Positions 23,159-36,968 of a stretch of DNA of 49,257 nucleotides are shown here, piece by piece. The stretch's first letter is position 1; the number at the start of each line of letters is the position of its first letter. Where the stretch lies: contig NW_019773534.1 in assembly GCF_001039355.2 (NCBI RefSeq), positions 1 through 49,257 on the forward strand, read 5' to 3'. Origin of the DNA: Lingula anatina. Lineage: Eukaryota; Brachiopoda; Lingulata; Lingulida; Lingulidae. The translations under genes were made by a program, and so were the position numbers. Under the pieces are notes generated by a model that was not told the origin of the DNA, made no database searches, and was given only the letters and a program-made list of their open reading frames with translations.

Positions 23159-26100
23159 TTATTGATTCAGTTCAAACTGCTGAGAAAACTTACAAATGGA
23201 AGAAAGATTTTTTCAGAGATAACAGACTGTCTAGAATGTAATCAGATTTATGCATTATTCATTAGTTTTTTTCCATTACCATGAACACTTAACCTGCTCC
23301 AGTTACCAAAAGACTGATTTAGCATTCAACATTTATTTAATTTTAATTTTCACAATAAACGAATATCTGTCAGAATGTCATATAGTTTTGCAGAAATATT
23401 TAAACAAAGAGATTTATTTCTAAAAAAAGCAGCCAAGTATGATTTATTGGTTTAAATATCTCCAAGGGAGAAGCAAACTCAGATATTTGGCTGTCTCTCC
23501 GTGAGGGGTGCACTTTTTCCTAATGATGCATACTGGTCTGGCCTTATTATAGGGAACTGTAGTTGGATGATGACATCATTTCTGTGGAAAAATAATACAC
23601 CCTTGACAAAAAAGTGCACAAAATTAGCAGAATTATATCCAGAAATTAAAACATTTGTAAATATCTAGAGAAATAATCTGTGCCCCCTGGTGGAGAGTGT
23701 ATATGTACTAAGTGTAACTGCACCTCACCTTTGGGATACATGTCAACCTGGCTGAACCTCTAAGAAACCAGTTTCTGTTAAATGGTCCTCAGTCTAGACA
23801 CTGCATATAGTACCCTGAGTTTAAAAAGTTGACTGGAAACTCAGCCTTATCAATTGGCATGCATTTCAGTCATTTCACATAGCCAGTTAACTCTGAAACT
23901 CGAGGTAGGATTTGGAGCCAGAGATCACACACAAATCATCTAAATTAATACCTTAATTAATTTTAGTAATTACATGTATACTCTTTACACTATAATGTGC
24001 ATAAATTTATAATTTAAGTTTTTTCCATTGAGGAAATTAATACTCTACTGCATGGTAGTCAGTTAATTTCACACGTTCTTAATTGACACATCGTGACATG
24101 TTGTTAAGTACACAATGTTAAATGTATTTAGCATAATGAAAGAGAGTCTTCTAGTACCATAATGTACACAGCAACCCATTTCTTCTCCAGATACCAATTA
24201 CAATATTATACATTCAACCTAGAAAATTGAGTCACAATGAAAAGTTCCTTTTTCCAGTCCAATTAATCATATCAGCCTGACACATTGTGCAGACTTACCC
24301 GGTGGGTCGTTAAGATGGGTGTTGCGAACAAAAAGTACTAATTAATACATAATTAATTGTGGCACTAATGGATAAAGTAATTATAAGAGACGTGCACATC
24401 TGGTTCACATTCACAAGGATTGTGTCACAGGTGTGATATGAGGTCAATATAATTTTACTTACTTTCCAGTGCAATAAGTCTGTGTAACTGTTACTATTGT
24501 ACCAAGGTAAGTTAACTTATGATTATTAAGTGTTACGTGTTTTAGAGTCATTATAATAGTGACTTCATATAGATTGTCATACGTACAGACGTGATTCCAG
24601 TGTTGAACTAGTGAAACGGATGGAATTATAATTTCAGGAGGGCAAGAGAAATTTTAGGGGCAGTTATCTTAACCATTTTGTCAAGAACCTAATTGATTGG
24701 ATACTAGTGGTATATGTGTCTGCATACATGCACATGTATGTTTGTGGCAAGTGCATGTGTGTGCAGTAACGTACACTACTGTTGCTTTACAAAGTAATAT
24801 CCATTGCAAAAATTTAGTAATGTAAAGTGGCTCTTCATGATCTTATGAAGTTTTACAGAGCAATTTAATTCTGTTTATGTTCAGATCAGCAGAACATGTA
24901 TTGATAAATGAACTGAGGTAAACAACTGAGGTAAACTGTATACTCACAGATGAGAGAATTGGGAGTCTTAAGTTACCTTCTTAACACTGAAACAGTAACT
25001 GGCATTGACATGCACTGTGTGCCTATGGTAAAGTACAGGCCTTAGCACACTATATATGCTAAGATTCATCGATCTTGAATTTGTTGTGTGGTTGGATATG
25101 ATATGATGCCATCAGTATAAAGTTTGCGCTGTAAAATTTAGACTTGTAAGCTTAAGAAGGACTAAGGTATGGCTGATTTAGATGCCATCTGTGTGTGAAC
25201 TGTTAAAATTGAAACCACATTATTGCTGTCATTGGATGTACCTATCTTGTCCTTGTCTGAATGTGTCTGGAGACAAGGTTGCAGAATGGTAAGTCATGTT
25301 CTCTTGTTTAAACCAGTAAAAACCAGACACTTTTAATTTAAATTCCATTAAACTTTGCATCAAGTCACAGCTGAAGCCATTTTTTTTTCAATCTCTCTGC
25401 GCCTAGCGAGAAAGTACCTAATTATATGTGTTCAGCAGTGTCAGAAACAAGCTTGGTAAGTAATATTTTCGTGTTCTAACCAGACAGAGAACAGACAGGA
25501 GTCATGGGGGAACACCAGCACAGGTTAGGTTTGTATTGTACAGGGTCAAGTCACTGACAGCCTATCTGTTTTCCTAAGTGATGAGGTTAGTGCCCGTGTA
25601 TTAGGTGTATCTGTACTTGGTAGACTTTGTACATCTGCTAATGCTTACATGAACAGAGAAGTTCTTTGGAGAAATGTGCTGCATTCTGTGTGAAAATTGT
25701 CTGAATATTTAAGATCTTTGTTTTGGGACCACTCTTTTAACAATACAGTATTTTCAATTAATTTCTTCAATCTGTTGCCCCTGTCTTAGACATTTTAAGG
25801 TTGTGGTTTATTTTCATTGTATTATAAGTTGCATTTTGTTTTGATTTTTTTCTTTTGATAATGTTCAAATTGCTTCTGCTAAATATAAACTGCTCACTGC
25901 GAGAGGCATCTGACTTTCTCCCTCAAACTACACCCATTACAGTATGTATATACCTTTTGTAGATATTGAAATTTTCTCTCAAAGAATCCATTTTCTTGTA
26001 ATATGATAGACACAATTGATCAGTTCTGTTGTAAATTGCTGTAAATTATATTCAGAATAGCTCAAACAGAGCCGTAGAGATCAGGAAATCTTCATCCTGG

Positions 26101-26951
26101 ACCAATTTTGATTTATGACATGTGGGTTGCAATTATGGAAGGTATATAGTAGAAGGGGCCATCAGGACCAGTTGGTTGACCCCCAAAGGTGTTAATAGGG
26201 GCTGGTTAAGGATTATTCACCATCATTAAGTCTGTAAGTGTCAACCTATGATCTATAGGTCCCATGTCTTTAAGTAATTTAATGATCTGTGACAAGTATT
26301 TTGACACAGCCTGACTGGTGATATTTTTTTTTTTTGTGATTGTGCTTCTAATACATGGAATTATATAGATAAAGTGAAAAAAAGTACAAATTGTAAGTGC
26401 AAATGACAGTGATCGTTGAATATCCTCAAATAGGTCTCTTTATTGGTGAAGCAGTGCTGCAGTAGAAATCAGAAATATATGCCTCTTGTGAAAATCACAT
26501 GGAAAATTCTATTACAAATTGAATGACTGACATATAGCTTAGATTAAAGGCAGAATTTTTGTCATGGGTGGTGCACATGATTTTATCTAGAATATAGAAA
26601 AAGACCATGAAGGTATTTTAATCTTTTAATCACAGCCAGTGGTTCATAAATAGAGGTTGTGCTATAAATAAAATTTAAAAAATATTTAATGAATAAAATT
26701 TCAATTTTGACACCAGTCTAATTTTAATTAAAAGACACATTGCTAAGAATTTGGAAGAAATTAAGTTTAAAAAAGAATATGGGGAAGCAGCTGCCTGATT
26801 TACCTAGACCCTGATTACCCAGAAAAAAAGTTTTTAAAATAAATTCCAAAGGTCACACTTTCTTCGTGCAGAAATATGTGTACACACATGCTTATACACT
26901 GTACACCTATACTCACATGTGCATGCTTGCATGTGTACAACGTAGGGCTAN

Positions 26952-27154
26952 TTGGTGTGGGGTTCAGGGCCTGCACAAGGGCCCTGAGTTTTGGTGCTTT
27001 GGAGAGCAAACAGTGCTCTTTGGTACGGTTTAGAACTATGATTTAGCTAGTCAAAATTCTAATTTTGAGGGGAATATTGGTGTGATATATTTTTCAGATA
27101 CCGAAGGGGGCGGGGGGTCAGGACCCCCCTGACCCCCCTCTAAATCCGCCACTG
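26952..27154 (+). mobile_element. hAT-like TIR element, copy 4 (same insertion as copy 3)
   Basis: It starts directly after the N at 26951 with TTGGTGTGGGGTTCAGGG and ends AAATCCGCCACTG. It matches 19284-19477 closely, so it is the same insertion seen in the second version of the locus, cut by the contig edge. Confidence 0.75.
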
Positions 27155-27160
27155 CATAGA

Positions 27161-27199
<39 letters not shown>

Positions 27200-30100
27200 A
27201 GTAAAAGTAGGAATTATATATTGATTCTAACATTTCCCGGCTTTCTGGGAAGACCAATGCGAAGCTACTGTCGCTGACGCTCCTAATTAAAAGAAAAACT
27301 CAAAGCAAATGAACATCGTTCTTCGACAGCAACAACGTCATCTTAAACTCAAGACCAAATATAAATGATTTCCTTGTTAGAGCAGTCTTCTGCGGTCTTT
27401 TCATCAGAATGCTGTGTTTATTAACACGCGTAGATAAGTAGGCCTCTGATATGAAAAAAGTTTGAAAGTGTGCGTTTGTGCTTGTGTGTGTGAATGTGTT
27501 CGTGTGTGCATGAGCGCGTTGTTATTAGTAGTTTTTTTAACTTAAAAGTTGAGTAATAAATTTTAAAAAAGTAAAGTAAAAACTGTTGAGTAATAAATTT
27601 TAAAAAAGTAAAGTAAAAACTGCTTCCTTTTCCTTTACATTAAACCTTGCTGGTTTATGGTTTTCCTTCGTTGTACAGCCAACACAGTGATTGCTACTGG
27701 TGAGAAAACGCAATCACCAACCTTCTTGGCTCGGCTATTCATTTACAAGATGTGGGGTTACTGAAGATGATGATCAAAGATTTAATGGACGTAGAGACCG
27801 GCGCGCGCATGTGTGTGTACACGTGTGTGTTGGGGGAGAGGGGGGGGGTCAAATTTATGTAGTTTTTGTAACGAAGAGGCAGGAACGAATATTTTGGGGG
27901 AGGGGGGGCAGTAAGATTTCTGTGATAAGAAAAAGGGTTAAAAAAAGATCTACACTGTACATGTACACGTAGAGTGGCAGGAAATCCGGTAAATAGTATT
28001 GGTTTCATCTTTTGTAAAGTTCTAACAATTTATTATTTAGTTAGAAATGGTAAAAAAAAAAAAAAAAAAACATCAGATTCAAGTGTAGGGACATGCTGAT
28101 TTATTGTTTTTGCGAGTAGAAGAAATTTGCCTTTAACTAGATTTGGCGCGAAACATCTTGTGTAAGAAAACCTTAAACAGGGACACAATATCCATACACT
28201 GGCTAAAGACCGCTTGAAACCACAACTGTAGCAAAGGAATCAAGTCAGTCTTGTTTAAACTTTCATTGAAAAGAGGGCTCTAAGTTTGCACACACATTTC
28301 ATTGCCTATATCCTTCAACATATTGTGTTTATTTGTATTATATGATATTTCACGGTACAATGGACATAAGGTATTTATTGTATTATTGTAACTGAATGTG
28401 GTTATAATGGTTAGGTACATATTTCCTCCTCTCAGGGTGTTAGGATACTAAAGTTGCAAGTTCCTACCCACCCTGCACATATTGTATGAAGTATTTAAAA
28501 ACAATATTTGAAATATGATGAATAAATGAAGTGAATTGACTTAAAAATTACGGGAAGGTTTTGTTTGTTTGTTTGAAGTCCCACATTTGATACATTATTA
28601 ATAAACTGAAATCATGTAAAAGTTGAGACAATTTATCGAAAAGATCCATTTTTTTTTACCATATAAGTTATTTAATTATTTTCCTATTTTTATTTCATTT
28701 TAATATTACTAATAGCAAAAATTCAAAACACCAATGATGTTGAAAAATTGATATTATTTTGAAGTTAAGCAAAGATGACATACTGCATAAAGTAATTTAA
28801 GGCATTTTAAAATTTGAGTATTCAGTTTATATCTCTTGAAACTGTCAGTGTTTTCTTTATTTACCTTAAAAATTTGCTCTTAAACTATGCATTCACATAA
28901 TCTATTTCTGTATCCATTCAGTTTTGGTGCCAGGAATACGGATAATCAATACACTAGTAATCCAGGTTTGTATACTGATGATAAGTTGATAAAGATTGTT
29001 GTATTTTGTATTGAATTTACCCATAATATAACCTTCTGCACCGTAGCATTCATATAGCTTATGTGGTCATAATCTCTCCTTTGTTGAAGAAAACTGTCCG
29101 CAAGCTGGTCAGCGTTGGAGGGGACGGGAAACAGCATAGTTTTGTCAACCTGGCTCATTATAACTATCAGGTAGGTCACATTTTGTACTGAGAGAAATAA
29201 ATCTAGGTAAGTAGAATTCAAGTTTCACATTTCACTTTCTCTGGAGGGAAGGCGAGAGAGTGTTTTAGTTTTAGACTTCAAAATCCAGTCATAATATTGA
29301 TTTTAAAGATATTTTGTACATTTTAGGTGAGTATTGATATGACTGTGAACTGACTTAGATTTTGCATAATATTTTTTCAAATACATGGTGAGTAGAATTT
29401 GTGAGGATTGGATTATTTATTAGGTAATGTTGCTTGTTTACTTCAAATTCTATAAAAATCTGTTTTTCATTTACAACAGTGATAATTGTTTTGTTTTGCT
29501 TGGGTGCACATTAGTCAAAGAATTTAAGTCATGAAAAATTTTTTTGTTAAATATACATCCCCCATTGGACTCACTTGGAATATTTTTTTGTTTTGCACCG
29601 ATGCGTACAATTATGGCAATATGTATTTTAAGAACAAAACTTTTTAGTTAATTTACGCTTGCATTAATGATTGTAATTATTTAGTTCTCCATAGCTGTAG
29701 GAGAAAGTTATTGTTGATCTAAAGTTTCTTAGCAACAAGGCTGCTAGGTTTTACAAATTATGCATTTTACATATTTGTGAGATAAGTTTGAATTTGTAAA
29801 TCAGGATGTTTTTAATTTCAAAGCAAATTGATAAAAATATTTTTGTCTTTTAAATGGACACATTATATTAACCTGTTGAATCTTTTTGTGGTCAAGACAA
29901 TATTGTTTAAAATTTAAGAAATTGTGTATAATGTAGATGCACTAAATCAAATGGTCACAAATCGACTGTAAATCCACCTTCAGATATTTTCCCCAAAGTA
30001 GACAAGCTGTCTCACTGAGTGTCATGTACAGGGTTAGAGTAAATTACCATAATTGTCTGTGCTATGTTGCCGAGGGCGAGAAACAAATATGGGTTGACAT

Positions 30101-30916
30101 GCAACCACTTAGCAGAGCTGAGCAGGGTGACATGGTCTCTGCCAGTGTACCCCTTCTAGGCAGATATATTAAGAAGAGGAACAAGTGCTTAGAAATATTG
30201 TAGTTGTTACGTTGTACCCCTAAGAGAAGGAAAAGGTGAGAAATATCCTGTCTACTTGACTGTGATCATGTAGCAAGTAATATTACATGACATTAGAGAT
30301 CGATGGGAATTTTAAGATTGTTACAGTTTATGTGTGGAGATGGGGGGGGGGGGGCAGATGAAACAAGATTGCACGCAAATATGAGTCCAAATATGTCCAT
30401 ATGTGTTCATGAGAGAAATTGAGGCTTGTTTAATTGGAATTTAATCTTTGTTGGAGAATGAAGTAAATTTTATGTAAAATATATGAAAGGAAAAAGTTAA
30501 CTATTTTTGGTAGTATTTAGTCTTAACATATGTGTATAGACCAAGTTGGCTGTACATTATATTGTACATGTGGCTTAAAATTGGTTAATCCATTATTCAA
30601 TTTAACTTCACTTGGTGAAGAAACTGCAGTGGTATTGGTTTTCACTTTTCTGTATTGCCCTACTTTTAACCTTGCCAGTATTGTCTTCAATTATTGTGCC
30701 TTTTATTAAATATGTTTTTTTTTGTGCTGTTGATTAATTTTAAAAAATCGCAAAAATTCTGCTAGATTGAAACTGCCAAATGACTTTCTCTGATATCTGA
30801 TTTTAAAATTCTAAATACTGGATCACAATACAAAATGGAGAAATACCATGAAAGTGAGAAGACATGTAATGGGTTTTAAATCAATAAAAAAGGGGGGAAT
30901 GAATTGGAATGAATGG

Positions 30917-30966
30917 AATTGGTCCTTGAAAATGGTAGTTCTAATGATTATTTTCAAGGACCAATT
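30917..30966. repeat. Perfect 17-base-arm hairpin (version 2)
   Basis: Counterpart of 23109-23158 with identical arms, inside sequence that otherwise differs between versions. Confidence 0.8.
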
Positions 30967-33209
30967 TCATTGATTCAGTTCAAACTGCTGAGAAAACTTA
31001 CAAATGGAAGAAAGATGTGTTCAGAGATAGCAGACTGTCTAGAATGTAATCAGATTTATGCATTATTCATTAGTTTTTTTCCATTACCATGAACACTTAA
31101 CCTGCTCCAGTTACCAAAAGACTGATTTAGCATTCAGCATTTATTTAATTTTAATTTGCACAATAAACGAATATCTGTCAGAATGTCATATAGTTTTGCA
31201 GAAATATTTAAACAAAGAGATTTATTTCTAAAAAAAGCAGCCAAGTATGATTTATTGGTTTAAATATCACCAAGGGAGAAGCAAACTCAGATATTTGGCT
31301 GTCTCTCTGTGAGGGGTGCACTTTTTAATGATGCATACTGGCCAGGCCTTATTATAGAGAACTGGAGTTGGGTGATGACATCATTTCTGTAGGAAAATAA
31401 TACACCCTTGACAAAAAAGTGCACAAAATTAGCCAGAATTATATCCAGAAATTAAAACATTTGTAAATATCTAGAGAAATAATCTGTGCCCCTGGTGGAG
31501 AGTATATATGTACTAAGTGTAACTGCATCTCACCTTTGGGTTACATGTCAACCTGGCTGAACCTCTAAGAAACCAGTTTCTGTTAAATGGTCCTCAGTCT
31601 AGACACAGCGTTTAATACCCTGAGTTTAAAAGATGACTGGAAACTCGGCCTTATAAATTGGCATGCATTTCAGTCATTTCACATGGCCAGTTAACTATGA
31701 AACTCGAGGTGGGATTTGGAGCCAGAGATCACACACGAATTAATACCTTAATTAATTTTAGTCAATACATGTATACTCTATACACTATAATTTGCATTAA
31801 TTTATAATTAAAGTTTTCTCCATTGAGGAAATTAATACTCTACTGCTTGTTAGTCAGTTAATTTCACACGTTCTTAATTGACGCATTGTGACATGTTGTT
31901 AAGTACACAATGGTAAATGTATTGAGCATAATGAAAGAGAGTCTTCTAGTACCGTAATGTACACAGCAACCCATTTCTTCTCCAGATACCAATTACAATA
32001 TTATACATTCAACCTAGAAAATTGAGTCACAATGAAAAGTTTCTTTTTCCAGTCCAATTAATCATATCAGCCTGACACATTGTGCAGACTTACCCGGTGG
32101 GTCGTTACGATGGGTGTTGCGAACAAAAAGTACTAATTAATACATAATTAATTGTGGCACTAATGGATAAAGTAATTATAAGGGACGTGCACATATGGTT
32201 TTCATTCACATGGATTGTGTCACAGGTGTGATATGAGGTCAATATAATTTTACTTACTTTCCAGTGCAATAACTCGATCTGTAGAACTGTTTTAGTATTG
32301 AAACAAGGTAAGTTAACTTATGATTATTAAGTGTTCCATGTTTTAGAGTCATTATAATAGTGACTTCATATAGATTGTCATACGCAATGCCAATGTTAGT
32401 GAAACAGATGGAATTGTAATTTCAGGAATTAAGGCAAGAGGCACAGTTGTCTTAAACCTTTTTTTGTAAAAAAAACCCTAATTGATTGGATACTAGTGGT
32501 ATATGTGTGTATGCATGTATGTGCATGCATGCACGTGTATGTTTGTGGCAAGTGCATGTGTGTGCAGTAATGTATGGTGGCTCTTCATAATATTATGTAG
32601 TTTAAAGAGCAATTTAGTTGTGTTTATGTTCAGATCAGCAGAACACGTGTTGATAAATGAACTGAGGTAAACAACTCTAGAGGACATTAAACTGTATACT
32701 CACTGAGAGAATTGGGAGTTTTAAGTTACCTTCTTAACACTGAAACAGTAACTGGCATTGACATGCACTGTGTGCCTATGGTAAAATACGGGCCTTAGCA
32801 CACTATATATGCTAAGATTCATCGATCTTGAATTTGTTGTGTGGTTGGATGTGATATGATGCCATGGTTATAAAGATTGCGCTGTAAAATTTAGACTTGT
32901 AAGCTGGATAAGGACTAAGGAATGGCTGATTTAGATGTCATCTGTGTGTGAACTGATAAAATTGAAACCACATTATTGCTGTCATTGGATGTACCCATCT
33001 TGTCCTTGTCTGAATGTGTCCTGGGTGATATACGTACTGGAGACAAGGTTGCAGAATGGTAAGTCATGTTCTCTTGTTTAAACCAGTAAAAACCAGACAC
33101 TTTTAATTTAAATTCCATTAAACTTTGCATCAAGTCACAGCTAAAGCCATTTTTTTTCAATCTCTCTGCGCCTAGCGAGAAAGTATCTAATTATATGTGT
33201 TCAGCAGTG

Positions 33210-35088
33210 TCAGAAACAAGCTTGGTAAGTAATATTTTCGTGTTCTAACCAGACAGAGAACAGACAGGAGTCACGGGGGAACACCAGCACAGGTTAGGTT
33301 TGTATTGTACAGGGTCAAGTCACTGACAGCCTATCTGTTTTCCTAAGTGATGGGACAAGACTGATGTGTACCCTAGTAGGTTAGTGCCCGTGTATTAGGT
33401 GTATCTGTACTTGGTAGACTTTCTTGTACATATGCTAATGCTTACATGAACAGAGATGTTCTTTGGAGAAATACAGTATTTTCAATTAATTTCTATAATC
33501 TGTTGCCCCTGTCTTAGACATTTTAAGGTTGTGGTTTATTTTCATTGTATTATAAGTTGCATTTTGTTTTGATTTTTTTCTTTTGATAGTGTTCACATTG
33601 CTTCTGCTAAATATAAACTGCTCACTGCAAGAGGCATCTGACTTTCTCCCTCAAACTGCACCCATTAAAAGTTTTTAATAGTCAGTTGAATACTTATATA
33701 CCTGTTGTGAATATTGGATTTTTCTCTCAAATAATCCATTTTCTTGTAATATGATAGATATGATCGATCAGTTTTGTTGTAAATTGCTGTAAATTATATT
33801 CAAAGTAGCTCAAATAGAGCCGTAGAGATCTTTGCTACATATGATTCTACCTTTAAGGAAATCTTCTGCCTGAACCAATTTTGATTTATGACATGCAGGT
33901 TGCAATTATGGAAGGTATATAGTAGAAGGGGCCATCAGGACCAGTTGGTTGACCCCCAAAGGTGTTAATAGGGGCTGGTTAAGGATTATTCACCATCATT
34001 AAGTCTGTAAGTGTCAACCTGTGATCTATAGTTCCCATGTCTCTTTAAGTAATTTAATGATCTGTGACAAGTATTTTGACACACCCTGACTGGTGATATT
34101 TTTTTTCATGATTGTGCTTCTAATACATGGAATTATATAGATAAAGTGAAAAAAAGTACAAATTGTAAGTGCAAATGACAGTGATCGTTGAATATCCTCA
34201 AATAGGTTTCTTTATTGGTGAAGCAGTATTTGAATATCCTCAAATAGGTTTCTTTATTGGTGAAGCAGTGCTGCAGTAGAAATCAGAAATATATGCCTCT
34301 TGTGAAAATCACATGGAAAATTCTATTACAAATTGAATGACTGACACATAGCTTAGATAAAAGGCAGAATTTTTGTCATGGGTGGTGCACATGATTTTAT
34401 CTAGAATATAGAAAAAGACCATGAAGGTATTTTAATCTTTTAATCACAGCCAGTGGTTCATAAATAGAGGTTGTGCTATAAATAAAATTTAAAAAATATT
34501 TAATGAATAAAATTTCAATTTTGACACCAGTCTAATTTTAATTAAAAGACACATTGCTAAGAATTTGGAAGAAATTAAGTTTAAAAAAGAATATGGGGAA
34601 GCAGCTGCCTGATTTACCTAGACCCTGATTACCCAGAAAAAAAGTTTTTAAAATAAATTCCAAAGGTCACACTTTCTTCGTGCAGAAATATGTGTACACA
34701 CATGCTTATACACTGTACACCTATACTCACATGTGCATGCTTGCATGTGTACAACGTACGGCAAATGGTGCACTGTCTGGAATATCTCACTGACATTTAC
34801 AAGGCTCATAAATGGTGTACAAGTACATGTGGGTACCAAACCTATCAAACAAAGTGTATAGAAATCTGGTTCATGATTCTGCAGAAATTATATCAAATTT
34901 GTGATCTAGCATGCATGAAAGTTGGTGAGAATGATAAAGGGGCCGTAACTTGCACACAGCCACAACCCTGAGCCTCCAAGGACGTCCTGTGTCAGATTTT
35001 CAAACCCGAGGGTCAAAATATTTATCTGAAACTGGTGAGATGACTCTTGCCTTGTCTGGTGCCTTATCCAACAAACTGTGAAAAAAGG
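33210..35088 (+). repeat. 1,879-base near-identical direct repeat, copy 1
   Basis: Matches 35090-36968 at a constant offset of 1,880 with no indel. The only differences I noticed are at about 34759 and 34763. The second copy begins right after the N at 35089. Confidence 0.92.
34188..34269 (+). repeat. 42-base tandem duplication
   Basis: The unit starting TTGAATATCCTCAAATAGG occurs twice in a row here and at 36068-36149, but once in version 1 near 26418. It is a length difference between the two versions of the locus. Confidence 0.9.
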
Positions 35089-35089
35089 N

Positions 35090-36968
35090 TCAGAAACAAG
35101 CTTGGTAAGTAATATTTTCGTGTTCTAACCAGACAGAGAACAGACAGGAGTCACGGGGGAACACCAGCACAGGTTAGGTTTGTATTGTACAGGGTCAAGT
35201 CACTGACAGCCTATCTGTTTTCCTAAGTGATGGGACAAGACTGATGTGTACCCTAGTAGGTTAGTGCCCGTGTATTAGGTGTATCTGTACTTGGTAGACT
35301 TTCTTGTACATATGCTAATGCTTACATGAACAGAGATGTTCTTTGGAGAAATACAGTATTTTCAATTAATTTCTATAATCTGTTGCCCCTGTCTTAGACA
35401 TTTTAAGGTTGTGGTTTATTTTCATTGTATTATAAGTTGCATTTTGTTTTGATTTTTTTCTTTTGATAGTGTTCACATTGCTTCTGCTAAATATAAACTG
35501 CTCACTGCAAGAGGCATCTGACTTTCTCCCTCAAACTGCACCCATTAAAAGTTTTTAATAGTCAGTTGAATACTTATATACCTGTTGTGAATATTGGATT
35601 TTTCTCTCAAATAATCCATTTTCTTGTAATATGATAGATATGATCGATCAGTTTTGTTGTAAATTGCTGTAAATTATATTCAAAGTAGCTCAAATAGAGC
35701 CGTAGAGATCTTTGCTACATATGATTCTACCTTTAAGGAAATCTTCTGCCTGAACCAATTTTGATTTATGACATGCAGGTTGCAATTATGGAAGGTATAT
35801 AGTAGAAGGGGCCATCAGGACCAGTTGGTTGACCCCCAAAGGTGTTAATAGGGGCTGGTTAAGGATTATTCACCATCATTAAGTCTGTAAGTGTCAACCT
35901 GTGATCTATAGTTCCCATGTCTCTTTAAGTAATTTAATGATCTGTGACAAGTATTTTGACACACCCTGACTGGTGATATTTTTTTTCATGATTGTGCTTC
36001 TAATACATGGAATTATATAGATAAAGTGAAAAAAAGTACAAATTGTAAGTGCAAATGACAGTGATCGTTGAATATCCTCAAATAGGTTTCTTTATTGGTG
36101 AAGCAGTATTTGAATATCCTCAAATAGGTTTCTTTATTGGTGAAGCAGTGCTGCAGTAGAAATCAGAAATATATGCCTCTTGTGAAAATCACATGGAAAA
36201 TTCTATTACAAATTGAATGACTGACACATAGCTTAGATAAAAGGCAGAATTTTTGTCATGGGTGGTGCACATGATTTTATCTAGAATATAGAAAAAGACC
36301 ATGAAGGTATTTTAATCTTTTAATCACAGCCAGTGGTTCATAAATAGAGGTTGTGCTATAAATAAAATTTAAAAAATATTTAATGAATAAAATTTCAATT
36401 TTGACACCAGTCTAATTTTAATTAAAAGACACATTGCTAAGAATTTGGAAGAAATTAAGTTTAAAAAAGAATATGGGGAAGCAGCTGCCTGATTTACCTA
36501 GACCCTGATTACCCAGAAAAAAAGTTTTTAAAATAAATTCCAAAGGTCACACTTTCTTCGTGCAGAAATATGTGTACACACATGCTTATACACTGTACAC
36601 CTATACTCACATGTGCATGCTTGCATGTGTACAACGTAGGGCTAATGGTGCACTGTCTGGAATATCTCACTGACATTTACAAGGCTCATAAATGGTGTAC
36701 AAGTACATGTGGGTACCAAACCTATCAAACAAAGTGTATAGAAATCTGGTTCATGATTCTGCAGAAATTATATCAAATTTGTGATCTAGCATGCATGAAA
36801 GTTGGTGAGAATGATAAAGGGGCCGTAACTTGCACACAGCCACAACCCTGAGCCTCCAAGGACGTCCTGTGTCAGATTTTCAAACCCGAGGGTCAAAATA
36901 TTTATCTGAAACTGGTGAGATGACTCTTGCCTTGTCTGGTGCCTTATCCAACAAACTGTGAAAAAAGG
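35090..36968 (+). repeat. 1,879-base near-identical direct repeat, copy 2
   Basis: Copy of 33210-35088 that carries the same 42-base tandem duplication, then runs on into unique sequence from 36969. This is the pattern of two overlapping contigs joined without removing the overlap. Confidence 0.92.

Larger units (their letters stand above)
19284..26950 (+). repeat. Version 1 of a roughly 7.7 kb duplicated non-coding locus
   Basis: Collinear with 26952-34764 over its whole length. A 300-base stretch I compared by eye (24061 onward against 31861 onward) differs at only about seven sites; elsewhere there are more substitutions and indels. It is interrupted by an N at 22518, where version 2 has about 90 more bases. 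It contains about 70 bases near 25675-25745 that version 2 lacks. No frame in it has a recognisable product, and the frames that exist differ by amino-acid changes and indels between versions. Most likely the second haplotype of one locus. Confidence 0.85.
26952..34764 (+). repeat. Version 2 of the duplicated non-coding locus
   Basis: Collinear partner of 19284-26950. Differences include about 115 extra bases near 28472-28590, about 90 bases at 30247-30338 opposite the N of version 1, a short insertion near 33022-33040, and a 42-base tandem duplication at 34188-34269. It continues into unique sequence to the N at 35089. No gene is supported inside. Confidence 0.85.

Noticed and set aside
21130-29221. 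Minus-strand frames at 21345-21130 and 29221-28946 with similar translations
   Set aside because: The similarity comes from the duplicated locus. The two versions differ by indels and several amino-acid changes in a short frame, with no excess of silent changes and no recognised domain.
34690-36851. Two nearly identical 93-codon + frames (34690-34971 and 36570-36851)
   Set aside because: They match only because the DNA is duplicated by the assembly overlap. There are no splice sites or domain, and the start falls in a TG/CA-rich stretch.
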